The notes below the pieces were generated by a model. That model was not told the DNA's origin, did not search any database, and saw only the letters and a list, made by a program, of their open reading frames with translations. From the NCBI RefSeq assembly GCF_000799715.1, contig NZ_JUHG01000013.1, positions 1,116,001-1,180,000 of the forward strand: 64,000 nt of DNA, given 5' to 3'. The position numbers and the translations under genes were made by a program. Source of the stretch: Martinezella rhizogenes. Its GTDB lineage: Bacteria; Pseudomonadota; Alphaproteobacteria; Rhizobiales; Rhizobiaceae. The stretch's first letter is position 1. The number at the start of each line of letters is the position of its first letter. Below are positions 51,881 through 59,086 of this stretch, one piece after another.

Positions 51881-51913
51881 TCCGCAATGCCGGAGAAGTC
51901 GATCAGTTCAACG

Positions 51914-51947
51914 TCGTCAAGGCACGATCGAAACCGTGCCTTGATGA
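51914..51947. terminator. Bidirectional terminator between the response regulator and a minus-strand gene
   Basis: TCGTCAAGGCACG (51914-51926) and CGTGCCTTGATGA (51935-51947) pair over 13 bases with one G-T, loop of eight. It lies between convergent genes. Confidence 0.65.
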
Positions 51948-51997
51948 TATGCTTCGGGCCGCCGGCTACATTGGTCACGGCGGATGATGCGTGAGCC

Positions 51998-52357
51998 TTA
52001 ATTGAGGGCCGGGCAGCCACGTCGATTGGCAAAGACCATGCGGTCGGGACCGCCGTCGTTCCAGCCACGGACAACAATGCGTCGTCCGTTGTTTTCGACC
52101 GAATCGATGCGTCGGAAGCCTTCCTGGCGGGCGGCATCCATGAGGTCGCGCCGGCTGCAGCCACCACGATCACGGTCGCGATCGCGGTCTCTTCGCGGGC
52201 CATCCCAGTCCTGATCTTGCCGGCGATCCCACCTTGGCGGCTGCCTGTATCCGTCGTCATCGCCAGAAAACTGCGCCATGGCGGCCGATGGCATCAATTG
52301 CGTTGCGGCCAGGCCGGCCAAGGCAATGAAAGAAACTCGTGCAAAACGTCTAAACAT
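51998..52357 (-). CDS. Small secreted protein with Asp/Arg repeat, function unknown
   Basis: 119 residues from the ATG at 52357 (GAGGAGCGAAGG upstream). Signal peptide MFRRFARVSFIALAGLAATQ with cleavage after AMA. A low-complexity stretch of alternating D and R (about residues 52-64) follows, then a compact C-terminal region CSRRDLMDAARQEGFRRIDS with two cysteines (CSRR and RRGCPALN) that could form a disulfide. Similar short periplasmic proteins are frequent in Rhizobiaceae. No enzyme motif. Confidence 0.7.
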   Translation of the reverse strand: MFRRFARVSFIALAGLAATQLMPSAAMAQFSGDDDGYRQPPRWDRRQDQDWDGPRRDRDRDRDRGGCSRRDLMDAARQEGFRRIDSVENNGRRIVVRGWNDGGPDRMVFANRRGCPALN

Positions 52358-52721
52358 CCTTCGCTCCTCACTGTGGTGTTGGTGGCATGGATGGGTAATA
52401 TTGCATTCTACATGAACGCTATCCGAACAAACCATTCATTTTCCGACACGATCGTCCTCCGAGCATCGCCTCCACGATGCAGCGTCTTACAGAGGATGAA
52501 GAATTAGTTCAGGAGCGGACGAAGGCAAGCAGGCGGTTGGCCCGCCAGGAAAAATGGTTCAGGTCAGCGGAACGAAATCTGCCGATCCGAGCGCACGGAA
52601 TTATCCGGTGGGTGCTGATTGTTTATCGAGACAGGCCTACCAGCACGGGAGATAGAGGATAGAGCCAGAACCCGCCACGAAACTGGAAAAGCCTATTCCC
52701 AGGCACTCGCTCCGGCATATT
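52358..52721. other. Intergenic region without a supported gene
   Basis: 364 bases between two minus-strand small genes. Short open frames occur on both strands but none has a ribosome site with a protein-like composition. The part next to 52357 should hold the promoter of the secreted protein; TAGAAT (minus strand, near 52407-52412) is the only -10-like element I notice. Confidence 0.4.
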
Positions 52722-52916
52722 TTATCGGTGGCGATGCCGATAGCGATGCGACGAGATTTCATCGGAGACCTCGAGAAAGGTCGATCGCAGTTCTTTCTCC
52801 GTATCGTCATCGAAGTGGTCGTCCACCAGTAGGGAACGATACTCGCGAACAAGAAGCCTCGTTTCCAGATCGTCACGCAATGCCGAGAGCCGGAAAAAAT
52901 GCCGGAGTCTGCTCAT
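52722..52916 (-). CDS. Small protein of 64 residues, function unknown
   Basis: Starts MSRLRHFFRLSALRDDLETR with AAGGGG eight bases upstream. Highly charged, no membrane segment, histidine/arginine-rich C-terminus (SSHRYRHRHR). It is 15 bases downstream of the 68-residue gene on the same strand, suggesting a two-gene unit. Confidence 0.55.
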   Translation of the reverse strand: MSRLRHFFRLSALRDDLETRLLVREYRSLLVDDHFDDDTEKELRSTFLEVSDEISSHRYRHRHR

Positions 52917-52931
52917 AGCTTTTCCCCTTCG

Positions 52932-53138
52932 TCAGGCGACGCGTGAAACACTGCCGCGGGATGCGGATATCATCGTGTGGATGGCTCGCTGCACCTCGGC
53001 CGACGAGGTAAAATATTGTCCGTCCAGATCATGGACATGGAACTTCACCGCGATGAACTTTAAACGATCCTTATCCGGTATGACGATACCGACAGGCACG
53101 CCGGCGTACTCAATCACCTGCTTCACCATTGTGATCAT
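52932..53138 (-). CDS. Small conserved-type protein of 68 residues, function unknown
   Basis: MITMVKQVIEYAGVPVGIVI leads into PDKDRLKFIAVKFHVHDLDG and FTSSAEVQRAIHTMISA, an alternating strand/helix pattern typical of a small folded domain. An internal ATG at 53129 is an alternative start. TATAAT on the minus strand at 53225-53230 may be its -10 box, within an A+T-rich patch (53200-53310) unlike the surrounding DNA. Confidence 0.6.
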   Translation of the reverse strand: MITMVKQVIEYAGVPVGIVIPDKDRLKFIAVKFHVHDLDGQYFTSSAEVQRAIHTMISASRGSVSRVA

Positions 53139-53490
53139 CCGTTCAGTTGTGCCCGCTTCCGCCCGACCATTCGGGGACTGGCTTCAGCGTGGGCGCCGCA
53201 TTTAATAGTCTATCTATTTAGTAGATTATATGAGATCGCGGATCGGATGAACATTCCGTTCGATGCCAAAATTGTCGCCATAATGTAGAATATTATTCGA
53301 ATATATCTCGAATGGCTGTAATACGGCGATTGCCTGCTCGAGCCCAAAAGTGAATATCGTCGGTCTTTCTCGGAAAACTGTATGGCTTCACGGGCCGCAC
53401 ATTTGCCGTTGCCGTGCCGCTTTGGCCGATGATACATCTCGGCTGCAACAGGATGAGACGAATGGTAACAATCCAGGCAGGCAATCGCGC

Positions 53491-54234
53491 ATGAACGATC
53501 AGCGGCCCCGCAAGCCGGGGATACTTGGATGGCTGAACCGTTTCGAACCCCTGGTGCTCATGATGTTCGCGGCTTTTTCCGGCGGGCTCTTTCTGTTTCT
53601 GCGGTTGACCGGCGAAGTCCTCCAGGGATCGACGAGGCGGTTTGACGAAGCCATATTGCTGGCGTTTCGTGAGCCTGGCGATCTGGCGCGCCCGGTGGGG
53701 CCTGCATGGCTCATCCATGCCTTCAGCGATATCACCAGCCTTGGCGGCACGACGGTCCTCACGCTATTGACGGCTCTGGTGACAATCTACCTGCTGCTTG
53801 ATCGCCGCCGTTCGATCGCCATCTTCATCCTCGCCTCGGTGCTGGGCGGCTGGCTGTTGAGCACGGTGCTGAAGCTAGGTGTCGCAAGGCCGAGACCGGA
53901 CATCGTTCCGCATCTGGTTGAGGTTCATGACCTGAGTTTTCCAAGCGGTCATGCGATGGTGTCGGCCGTGACCTATCTGACGCTCGGCGCACTTCTCTCC
54001 CGCACACAGGCCTACAGGTCGACCCGGATCTTCATGATTGTGGTCGCCATTCTTCTGACGGCGATGATCGGCACAAGCCGGGTCTTTCTCGGCGTGCATT
54101 TCCCGACCGATGTCCTCGGCGGCTGGTGCGCCGGCGCCACCTGGGCGCTCGGATGCTGGATGATTGCGCGCCGCTACATATCAAGAGAGCCCGGAACGAC
54201 GATCCCGGAACAGACGAATGCGCGTTCTTCTTAG
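53491..54234 (+). CDS. PAP2-family membrane phosphatase
   Basis: 247 residues from ATG 53491 (AGGCAGG upstream; earlier in-frame starts lie in A+T-rich non-coding-looking DNA). About six membrane segments. The three phosphatase motifs are complete: KLGVARPRPD near residues 129-138, PSGHAM near 152-157, and SRVFLGVHFPTDVLGG near 194-209. It would dephosphorylate undecaprenyl pyrophosphate, phosphatidic acid or similar lipids at the membrane. Confidence 0.87.
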   Translation: MNDQRPRKPGILGWLNRFEPLVLMMFAAFSGGLFLFLRLTGEVLQGSTRRFDEAILLAFREPGDLARPVGPAWLIHAFSDITSLGGTTVLTLLTALVTIYLLLDRRRSIAIFILASVLGGWLLSTVLKLGVARPRPDIVPHLVEVHDLSFPSGHAMVSAVTYLTLGALLSRTQAYRSTRIFMIVVAILLTAMIGTSRVFLGVHFPTDVLGGWCAGATWALGCWMIARRYISREPGTTIPEQTNARSS

Positions 54235-54297
54235 GGCAGCATTGCTCCGATCCATGATCGCGGCGCCCAACGGCACCGCGTTTCCTCCGGTCCCGCA

Positions 54298-54326
54298 TTG
54301 ACGACGTGCAAATTCCTGTCTAGCTT
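54298..54326 (+). promoter_or_regulatory. Promoter of the leader RNA upstream of the MFS gene
   Basis: TTGACG (54298-54303), a 17-base spacer and TAGCTT (54321-54326). The expected start, seven to eight bases on, coincides with the ATG at 54334, implying a leaderless short ORF. Confidence 0.5.
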
Positions 54327-54333
54327 TTACATC

Positions 54334-54390
54334 ATGAAGATCGCAATGGTTCTCGCAGTGGTGATAGGGCGCATGGGCAGGATGGTATAG
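54334..54390 (+). CDS. Candidate leader peptide, 18 residues, branched-chain/methionine rich
   Basis: ATG to TAG encoding MKIAMVLAVVIGRMGRMV. Eight of 18 residues are Val, Ile or Leu and four are Met. Its ATG lies at the predicted transcription start, so translation would be leaderless, as established for the trpL leader of Sinorhizobium. The last codons form the 5' arm of the following hairpin and the stop codon lies in the inner loop. Too short to judge by composition alone. Confidence 0.4.
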   Translation: MKIAMVLAVVIGRMGRMV

Positions 54391-54422
54391 CCATCCGGCG
54401 AAAGCACCCATGCGCGGTAAGC

Positions 54423-54445
54423 AGGCTCCTGACGGGGCCTTTTTT
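54423..54445 (+). terminator. Intrinsic terminator of the leader RNA
   Basis: AGGCTCC-TGAC-GGGGCCT with one T-G pair followed by six T (54440-54445). A second short hairpin, GCCCG/CGGGC, is at 54448-54462. Confidence 0.65.
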
Positions 54446-54513
54446 ATGCCCGGAATTCGGGCCGCTCCTCGTCAGACTTCCCTCGGCATCACACTGACAA
54501 AACGGTCAAAACC

Positions 54514-55770
54514 ATGACGGACAACAATCCCATTGAGGCTTCGCGCGTCCAAACGACGGGGAAAGCGGCCAGCACTCCGACCGCTCGCCCACCCCGACTG
54601 ACAACCCTCATCTTGCTGTCGGCGCTCTCGGTACTGCCGGTGAACGTGATCCTGCCGTCGCTGCCCAGGATTGCCGCAACGTTCCACGCCGATTACGCTC
54701 TCGTCAACCTTTCGGTTGCCGGCTATACGATCGTCACGGCCCTGATCGAGATCGTCGCCGGGGCGATGTCGGATCGGTATGGGCGCAGACCCGTCGCATT
54801 GACCGCCGTCTCCATTTTCATCGTCGCATCGATCGGCTGCGCTCTTGCCACCAATATCGGCACCTTCCTCGTTTTTCGCGCAATGCAGGCCTCGATCGGC
54901 GCCTGCTTTTCCGTCGCCCTCGTCGTTGTCAAGGAAACATCTGGCGAACGCGGAGCGGCAAGCAGGATTGGTTATGTCTCCATGGGATGGGCGATTGCAC
55001 CCATGGTCGGTCCGATGTTTGGCGGGTTGTTGGACGAGCTGTTCGGATGGCGCGCGATCTTCGCTGTCCTTACGATCCTTGGTGCGGCCGTCCTCATTCT
55101 GTCCATGTGCGAGCTAAGAGAAACCTCCACACGCGCATCGAGGCCAAACGCGAACTATCTCGCCTCCTATGCGCAACTGCTGAGCTCGGCACGATTTTGG
55201 GCCTATACCCTGTGCATGGCCTGTTCCATGGGAACGCTTTATATCTTCCTCGGAGGAGCACCTTTGGCATTCGGTCAATCGCTCGGTGGATCAAGCGCAA
55301 CACTTGGTTTCTACATGGGAATGGTCCCGGCGGGCTTCATCCTGGGTAGCTATCTGGCCGGCCGCTACGCCTCACGAACGGCGCTCGGCACCGTCCTCAT
55401 CGTCGCGCGTCTCTTCACATGCCTTGGGCTGCTGGTTGGTCTGATCCTCGCAATGTCAGGCGCCACCCACGTTCTTGCGTTCTTTGGACCCTGCATCTTC
55501 ATCGGCATAGGTAACGGGTTGACCATGCCAGCCGGCAACACCGGTGTGCTATCCGTGCGCCCTGACCTCGCCGGCACCGCCGCGGGGCTGTCCGCCGCCA
55601 TGAGGCTTGCGGGCGGGGCTCTCATAGGCTCTATCGCCGGCCTGTTTCTGGCGCAATCAGGGGCAATCCATGCCTTGTTCGTCATGATGCTGGTGTCGGC
55701 ATCGCTCGCATTGTTGGCGGCACTTTACGCGGCCCTCGTCGACCGACGCATTCCCAAGCCGGTTTCCTGA
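54514..55770 (+). CDS. MFS drug-resistance transporter (Bcr/CflA type)
   Basis: 418 residues with 12 predicted membrane segments. A hydrophilic N-terminus of about 28 residues precedes helix 1 (LILLSALSVLPVNVILPSLP). Motif A GAMSDRYGRRPVAL is near residues 83-96 and the proline/glycine-rich helix 5 motif GWAIAPMVGPMFGG near 159-172, marking a proton-driven exporter. The family exports bicyclomycin, chloramphenicol and similar compounds. The ribosome site is weak. It is preceded by a terminator-bearing leader, unusual for this family. Confidence 0.88.
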   Translation: MTDNNPIEASRVQTTGKAASTPTARPPRLTTLILLSALSVLPVNVILPSLPRIAATFHADYALVNLSVAGYTIVTALIEIVAGAMSDRYGRRPVALTAVSIFIVASIGCALATNIGTFLVFRAMQASIGACFSVALVVVKETSGERGAASRIGYVSMGWAIAPMVGPMFGGLLDELFGWRAIFAVLTILGAAVLILSMCELRETSTRASRPNANYLASYAQLLSSARFWAYTLCMACSMGTLYIFLGGAPLAFGQSLGGSSATLGFYMGMVPAGFILGSYLAGRYASRTALGTVLIVARLFTCLGLLVGLILAMSGATHVLAFFGPCIFIGIGNGLTMPAGNTGVLSVRPDLAGTAAGLSAAMRLAGGALIGSIAGLFLAQSGAIHALFVMMLVSASLALLAALYAALVDRRIPKPVS

Positions 55771-55781
55771 CAAACGGAACG

Positions 55782-56804
55782 TCAGTTCGCAGCCGGCATG
55801 TTGTAGGAGGTTATGATCTCCACCGCCGACAACATCGCCGGCGCGCTGCGCCCCTGCACCTGACCGCTCATGATGGCTCGAAACGCCGATCTGGCATCCG
55901 TTTGCAGGTCATGATGCAGCACGAAGCCGATCTTGCCCGCGGCGAGCAGCGCGCGGTTGTCAGCATCGAGATCATGCGCCACAAAAATGCGGATCGGCCT
56001 TCCGGCTGCCTCGAAAGCAGCCAGCACGGCCCTGTTTCCGCCGCCGACGGAATAGACCGCGTTGATCCCCGTATCCGCCGCGATGGCTCGTGCAGCAAGT
56101 GTTCCCGTTGCGGCATCGGTGCCGTGGCCCTCGCTGATCTCGGTAACACCGATCTGCGGATAGCGCTCGCGCAACACGCGGCGAAAGCCGATCTCACGCT
56201 CCTCCTCACCGCGAAAGCGGCCGCTCGACAGCGTGACGAGAACCCGTGCGTCAGCGCCGTCAAAACTGCTGCCGATGAGATAGGCGGCCGTTTCGCCTGC
56301 CGCACGATTGTCGGCACCTGCGTAAGCCACGCGTGACGAATTCGGCAGGTCCGTCACCAGGGTAACGACCGTGATGCCGGCCTTGGTCGCGCGCTCGACC
56401 GCGGCAGCGATTTCCGGAATATCGGGGGCCTTCAAGACGATCCCATGCGTACCCCGCAGCCGGATGCGATCGAGCAGTTGCACCAGTTCGATGGGCTTCA
56501 TCACCTCGGCGAAATGAAAGCGGCAGCGGAAGACCGTCGGCAGAAAGGTCGCCACCTCCGCTTCGAAGGCTGAACGCACCGCATCGGAAAAGCGCTCCGG
56601 TGCCTCCATGACGATATCGATCGCCAACGTCCGGCCGCTGATCCCGGCGCCTGCCTGTTGCTTTTCCAGCTCGGCGATCGCCGCCTTGACCCGCATCTCC
56701 GTCTGCCGTCGCACGCCCGGCCGCCCGTTCAGCACCCGGTCGACGGTGGCGGTGCTCAAGCCCGCCTGAAAGGCAATATCCTTGACGAGAAACGGATGCG
56801 ACAT
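55782..56804 (-). CDS. LacI family transcriptional regulator
   Basis: 340 residues. N-terminal helix-turn-helix VKDIAFQAGLSTATVDRVLNGRPGVR near 7-32, then a periplasmic-binding-like effector domain (ITVVTLVTDLPNSSRVAYAGADNRAAGETAAYLIG near 145-180; IRIFVAHDLDADNRALLAAGKIGFVLHHD). The effector domain is of the kind that binds sugars or polyols. It diverges from the PhyH/SDR pair. ATAC-CTGCC-GTAT (about 56854-56866) in the intergenic region is a possible operator. Confidence 0.9.
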   Translation of the reverse strand: MSHPFLVKDIAFQAGLSTATVDRVLNGRPGVRRQTEMRVKAAIAELEKQQAGAGISGRTLAIDIVMEAPERFSDAVRSAFEAEVATFLPTVFRCRFHFAEVMKPIELVQLLDRIRLRGTHGIVLKAPDIPEIAAAVERATKAGITVVTLVTDLPNSSRVAYAGADNRAAGETAAYLIGSSFDGADARVLVTLSSGRFRGEEEREIGFRRVLRERYPQIGVTEISEGHGTDAATGTLAARAIAADTGINAVYSVGGGNRAVLAAFEAAGRPIRIFVAHDLDADNRALLAAGKIGFVLHHDLQTDARSAFRAIMSGQVQGRSAPAMLSAVEIITSYNMPAAN

Positions 56805-56897
56805 GCTCTTCGTTCTGATGGTTTTTTGATGGGTTCATGATCTATAACACAGCCATACCTGCCGTATAGTACCTTCATCAGAATGGAGGAACACCTG

Positions 56898-58091
56898 ATG
56901 AAAACCGACAATCCGCAGAAGCTGCGCGCCGACCGGGTCTGGCTGACCGAGGATGCCTGCGACCTCGACGATTTCCGAGGTCTGGCGGAAAAGACCACGA
57001 CCCTTGCCGACTATCCGACCGCCGATCGCGTCGAGAAAAACGTCCTGATCTATGACGGCGCCAAGGTTCTGGCCGCCATTGCCAGCCCGGAAGGACGCCG
57101 TGCCGTACTCGCCGAGATCTGCGAAGCCTTCGGCGAAGGCCCCGGTGTCGTGGTCTTCAAGCGCGCCTATGAGGATACATCCGTCATCGACCGAGCCAGC
57201 GTGATCTTCGACGACATCATCAAGGAGCAGCACCGCACGGCGACCGGCGGCGGCGACCATTTCGCCAAGCCGGGTGCCAACGATCGCATCTGGAATTCGC
57301 TGGAAAAACATTGCCTCGCCGATCCAGCCAATTTCGCAGAATATTACGGCAATGCCATTGTCGCGATTGCCAGCGAAGCCTGGCTCGGACCGAGCTACCA
57401 GATGACCGCGCAGGTCAATCGCGTCAATCCCGGCGGCGCGGCACAATCCGCTCATCGCGACTACCATCTCGGCTTCCAGACATCGAAAGTGATCGAGCAG
57501 TTTCCGGCCCATGTGCACAGGCTCTCGCCGGTCCTGACGCTGCAAGGCGCGGTTGCCCATTGCGACATGCCGCTCGAAAGCGGGCCGACGCTGTTCCTGC
57601 CGCACAGCCAGACCTATGTGCCTGGATATCTCGCGCTGAAGCGCCAGGAATTCCGCGACTATTTCGATCGCAACCACATTCAGTTGCCACTGAAAAAGGG
57701 CGATGTCGTCTTCTTCAACCCTGCCCTCTTCCATGCCGCCGGCACCAATAGCTCGGCGGATATCAGGCGCGTGGCGAACTTGCTGCAGGTTTCCTCCGCC
57801 TTCGGCCGCGCCATGGAAACGGTCAATCGCGAACGCATGAGCGCCCGCCTGTTCCCGGCTCTGAAAGCCCTGAAATCGGCGGGCAAGCTCTCCGAGGCGG
57901 AAATGTCGAATGCCATCGCGTCGTGCGCCGAGGGCTATTCCTTCCCCACCAACCTCGACCGCGACCCACCCGTCGGCGGCCTTGCCCCGAAGACGCAAGC
58001 GCAATTGCTGCATGAGGCGCTACAAGAAGGCTGGAGCGACGAGGCTTTCACCAAGGCGCTTGCCGAACAGGCGGAGAAGAAGTTGACCTGA
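56898..58091 (+). CDS. Phytanoyl-CoA dioxygenase family protein (Fe(II)/2-oxoglutarate type)
   Basis: 397 residues from ATG 56898, preceded by GGAGG. Iron ligands are H186-x-D188 in SAHRDYH and H279 in FHAAGTNSS; R290 fits the 2-oxoglutarate-binding arginine. Such enzymes hydroxylate small metabolites. The neighbouring LacI regulator and SDR suggest catabolism of a polyol, sugar derivative or similar compound by hydroxylation and then alcohol oxidation. No substrate can be named. Confidence 0.85.
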   Translation: MKTDNPQKLRADRVWLTEDACDLDDFRGLAEKTTTLADYPTADRVEKNVLIYDGAKVLAAIASPEGRRAVLAEICEAFGEGPGVVVFKRAYEDTSVIDRASVIFDDIIKEQHRTATGGGDHFAKPGANDRIWNSLEKHCLADPANFAEYYGNAIVAIASEAWLGPSYQMTAQVNRVNPGGAAQSAHRDYHLGFQTSKVIEQFPAHVHRLSPVLTLQGAVAHCDMPLESGPTLFLPHSQTYVPGYLALKRQEFRDYFDRNHIQLPLKKGDVVFFNPALFHAAGTNSSADIRRVANLLQVSSAFGRAMETVNRERMSARLFPALKALKSAGKLSEAEMSNAIASCAEGYSFPTNLDRDPPVGGLAPKTQAQLLHEALQEGWSDEAFTKALAEQAEKKLT

Positions 58092-58127
58092 GACGACAAG
58101 CAGCTTCCTGTCATCATCACCAAACCG

Positions 58128-58153
58128 AAGCCTCTCGCATCGCGAGGGGCTTT
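58128..58153 (+). terminator. Stem-loop between the dioxygenase and SDR genes
   Basis: AAGCCTCTCG (58128-58137) and CGAGGGGCTT (58143-58152) form a 10-base stem with one T-G pair and a 5-base loop, followed by TTTG. It may terminate part of the transcripts ahead of the SDR gene 38 bases on. Confidence 0.5.
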
Positions 58154-58190
58154 GTCTGCATCACACCGAACCATTTCCGGGAGGAATAAC

Positions 58191-59012
58191 ATGAGCACAG
58201 ACCATAGCCGTCTCGACGGCAAGATCGCGATCGTTACCGGCGGCACGCAGGGGCTTGGCGCCACCATTGCCCGCCTCTTTGCCGATCGCGGCGCCAAGGG
58301 CATCGTCATCTGTGGCCGCAACGAAGCGAAGGGCAAAGCCACGGCGGAGGAAATCTCTGGGGTAACAGGCGTTGAGGTCGTCTACGTCAAGGCCGATCTC
58401 GGTGATGTCGAGGATGCGCGCAACGTCATCCATGTCTGCGACCAGACCTTCGGCCGCGTTGATGCGCTGGTCAATGCTGCCGCCATCACCGATCGCGGCA
58501 CGATCCTTGACACCAGCCCCGAGCTTTTCGACACCATGTTCGCCGTCAATGTTCGGGCGCCGTTCTTCCTGATGCAGGAGGCCGTCAAGGTCATGCGGCG
58601 CGAGAAGATCGAAGGCACGATCGTTAATATCGGCTCGATGTCGGCCAAGGCCGGCCAACCCTTCATCGCCGCCTATTGTGCCTCCAAGGGCGCGCTGGAA
58701 ACCTTGACGAAGAACACGGCCTACGCGCTCTTGCGTAACCGTATCCGCGTCAACGGCCTCAACATCGGCTGGATGGCGTCTGAAGGCGAGGACCGAATTC
58801 AGAGGGAATATCACGATGCGCCCGCCGACTGGCTGGAAAAGGCCGCCGCAAGCCAGCCCTTCGGACGGCTGGTCGATCCGCAGGAAGTGGCACGCGCCTG
58901 TGCCTATCTGTCGTCAGGCGAATCCGGCCTGATGACCGGCTCGGTCATCTGCTTCGACCAGTCGATCTGGGGCGCTTACGACGGCTCGCCGCACCCGGTC
59001 GCTGCCCTCTGA
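58191..59012 (+). CDS. Short-chain dehydrogenase/reductase
   Basis: 273 residues from ATG 58191 with GGGAGGAAT upstream. Classical SDR: cofactor motif TGGTQGLGA near 16-24, NAAAITDRG near 95, the catalytic serine in IGSMSAKAG, and YCASKGALETL near 161-171 (Tyr and Lys). CGRNEAKGK at the end of strand 2 suggests NADP(H) or NAD(H) without a clear preference. It is in the same orientation as the dioxygenase and likely oxidises its product. Confidence 0.87.
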   Translation: MSTDHSRLDGKIAIVTGGTQGLGATIARLFADRGAKGIVICGRNEAKGKATAEEISGVTGVEVVYVKADLGDVEDARNVIHVCDQTFGRVDALVNAAAITDRGTILDTSPELFDTMFAVNVRAPFFLMQEAVKVMRREKIEGTIVNIGSMSAKAGQPFIAAYCASKGALETLTKNTAYALLRNRIRVNGLNIGWMASEGEDRIQREYHDAPADWLEKAAASQPFGRLVDPQEVARACAYLSSGESGLMTGSVICFDQSIWGAYDGSPHPVAAL

Positions 59013-59029
59013 GAAAACGAGAAAGCATG

Positions 59030-59062
59030 GTGCTGGCGTTGTGCATTCATCAACGCCAGCAC
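59030..59062. terminator. Bidirectional terminator between SDR and PLP decarboxylase genes
   Basis: GTGCTGGCGTTG (59030-59041) and CAACGCCAGCAC (59051-59062) form a perfect 12-base stem with a 9-base loop, between convergent genes. Confidence 0.7.
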
Positions 59063-59086
59063 GTCTATTACAGGCTTGCAGCAGAC

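Larger units (their letters stand above)
54334..54445 (+). ncRNA. Structured leader RNA or small RNA ending in an intrinsic terminator
   Basis: About 112 nucleotides. GCGCATGGG (54369-54377) pairs perfectly with CCCATGCGC (54407-54415) and encloses GGATGG/CCATCC (54380-54385 with 54391-54396). A separate terminator hairpin follows. The MFS start codon is 69 bases beyond the terminator, so the element may attenuate the efflux gene or release a stand-alone small RNA. I do not recognise a known riboswitch and see no clear antiterminator pairing. Confidence 0.5.

Noticed and set aside
53210..53437. A 75-codon minus-strand frame in the A+T-rich patch
   Set aside because: No ribosome site, and the frame crosses the A+T-rich non-coding-looking stretch.
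54240..54513. A known riboswitch class (guanidine, yybP-ykoY, SAM) ahead of the MFS gene
   Set aside because: I compared by eye with the conserved cores I know and found no match; the short ORF plus terminator explains the structure better.
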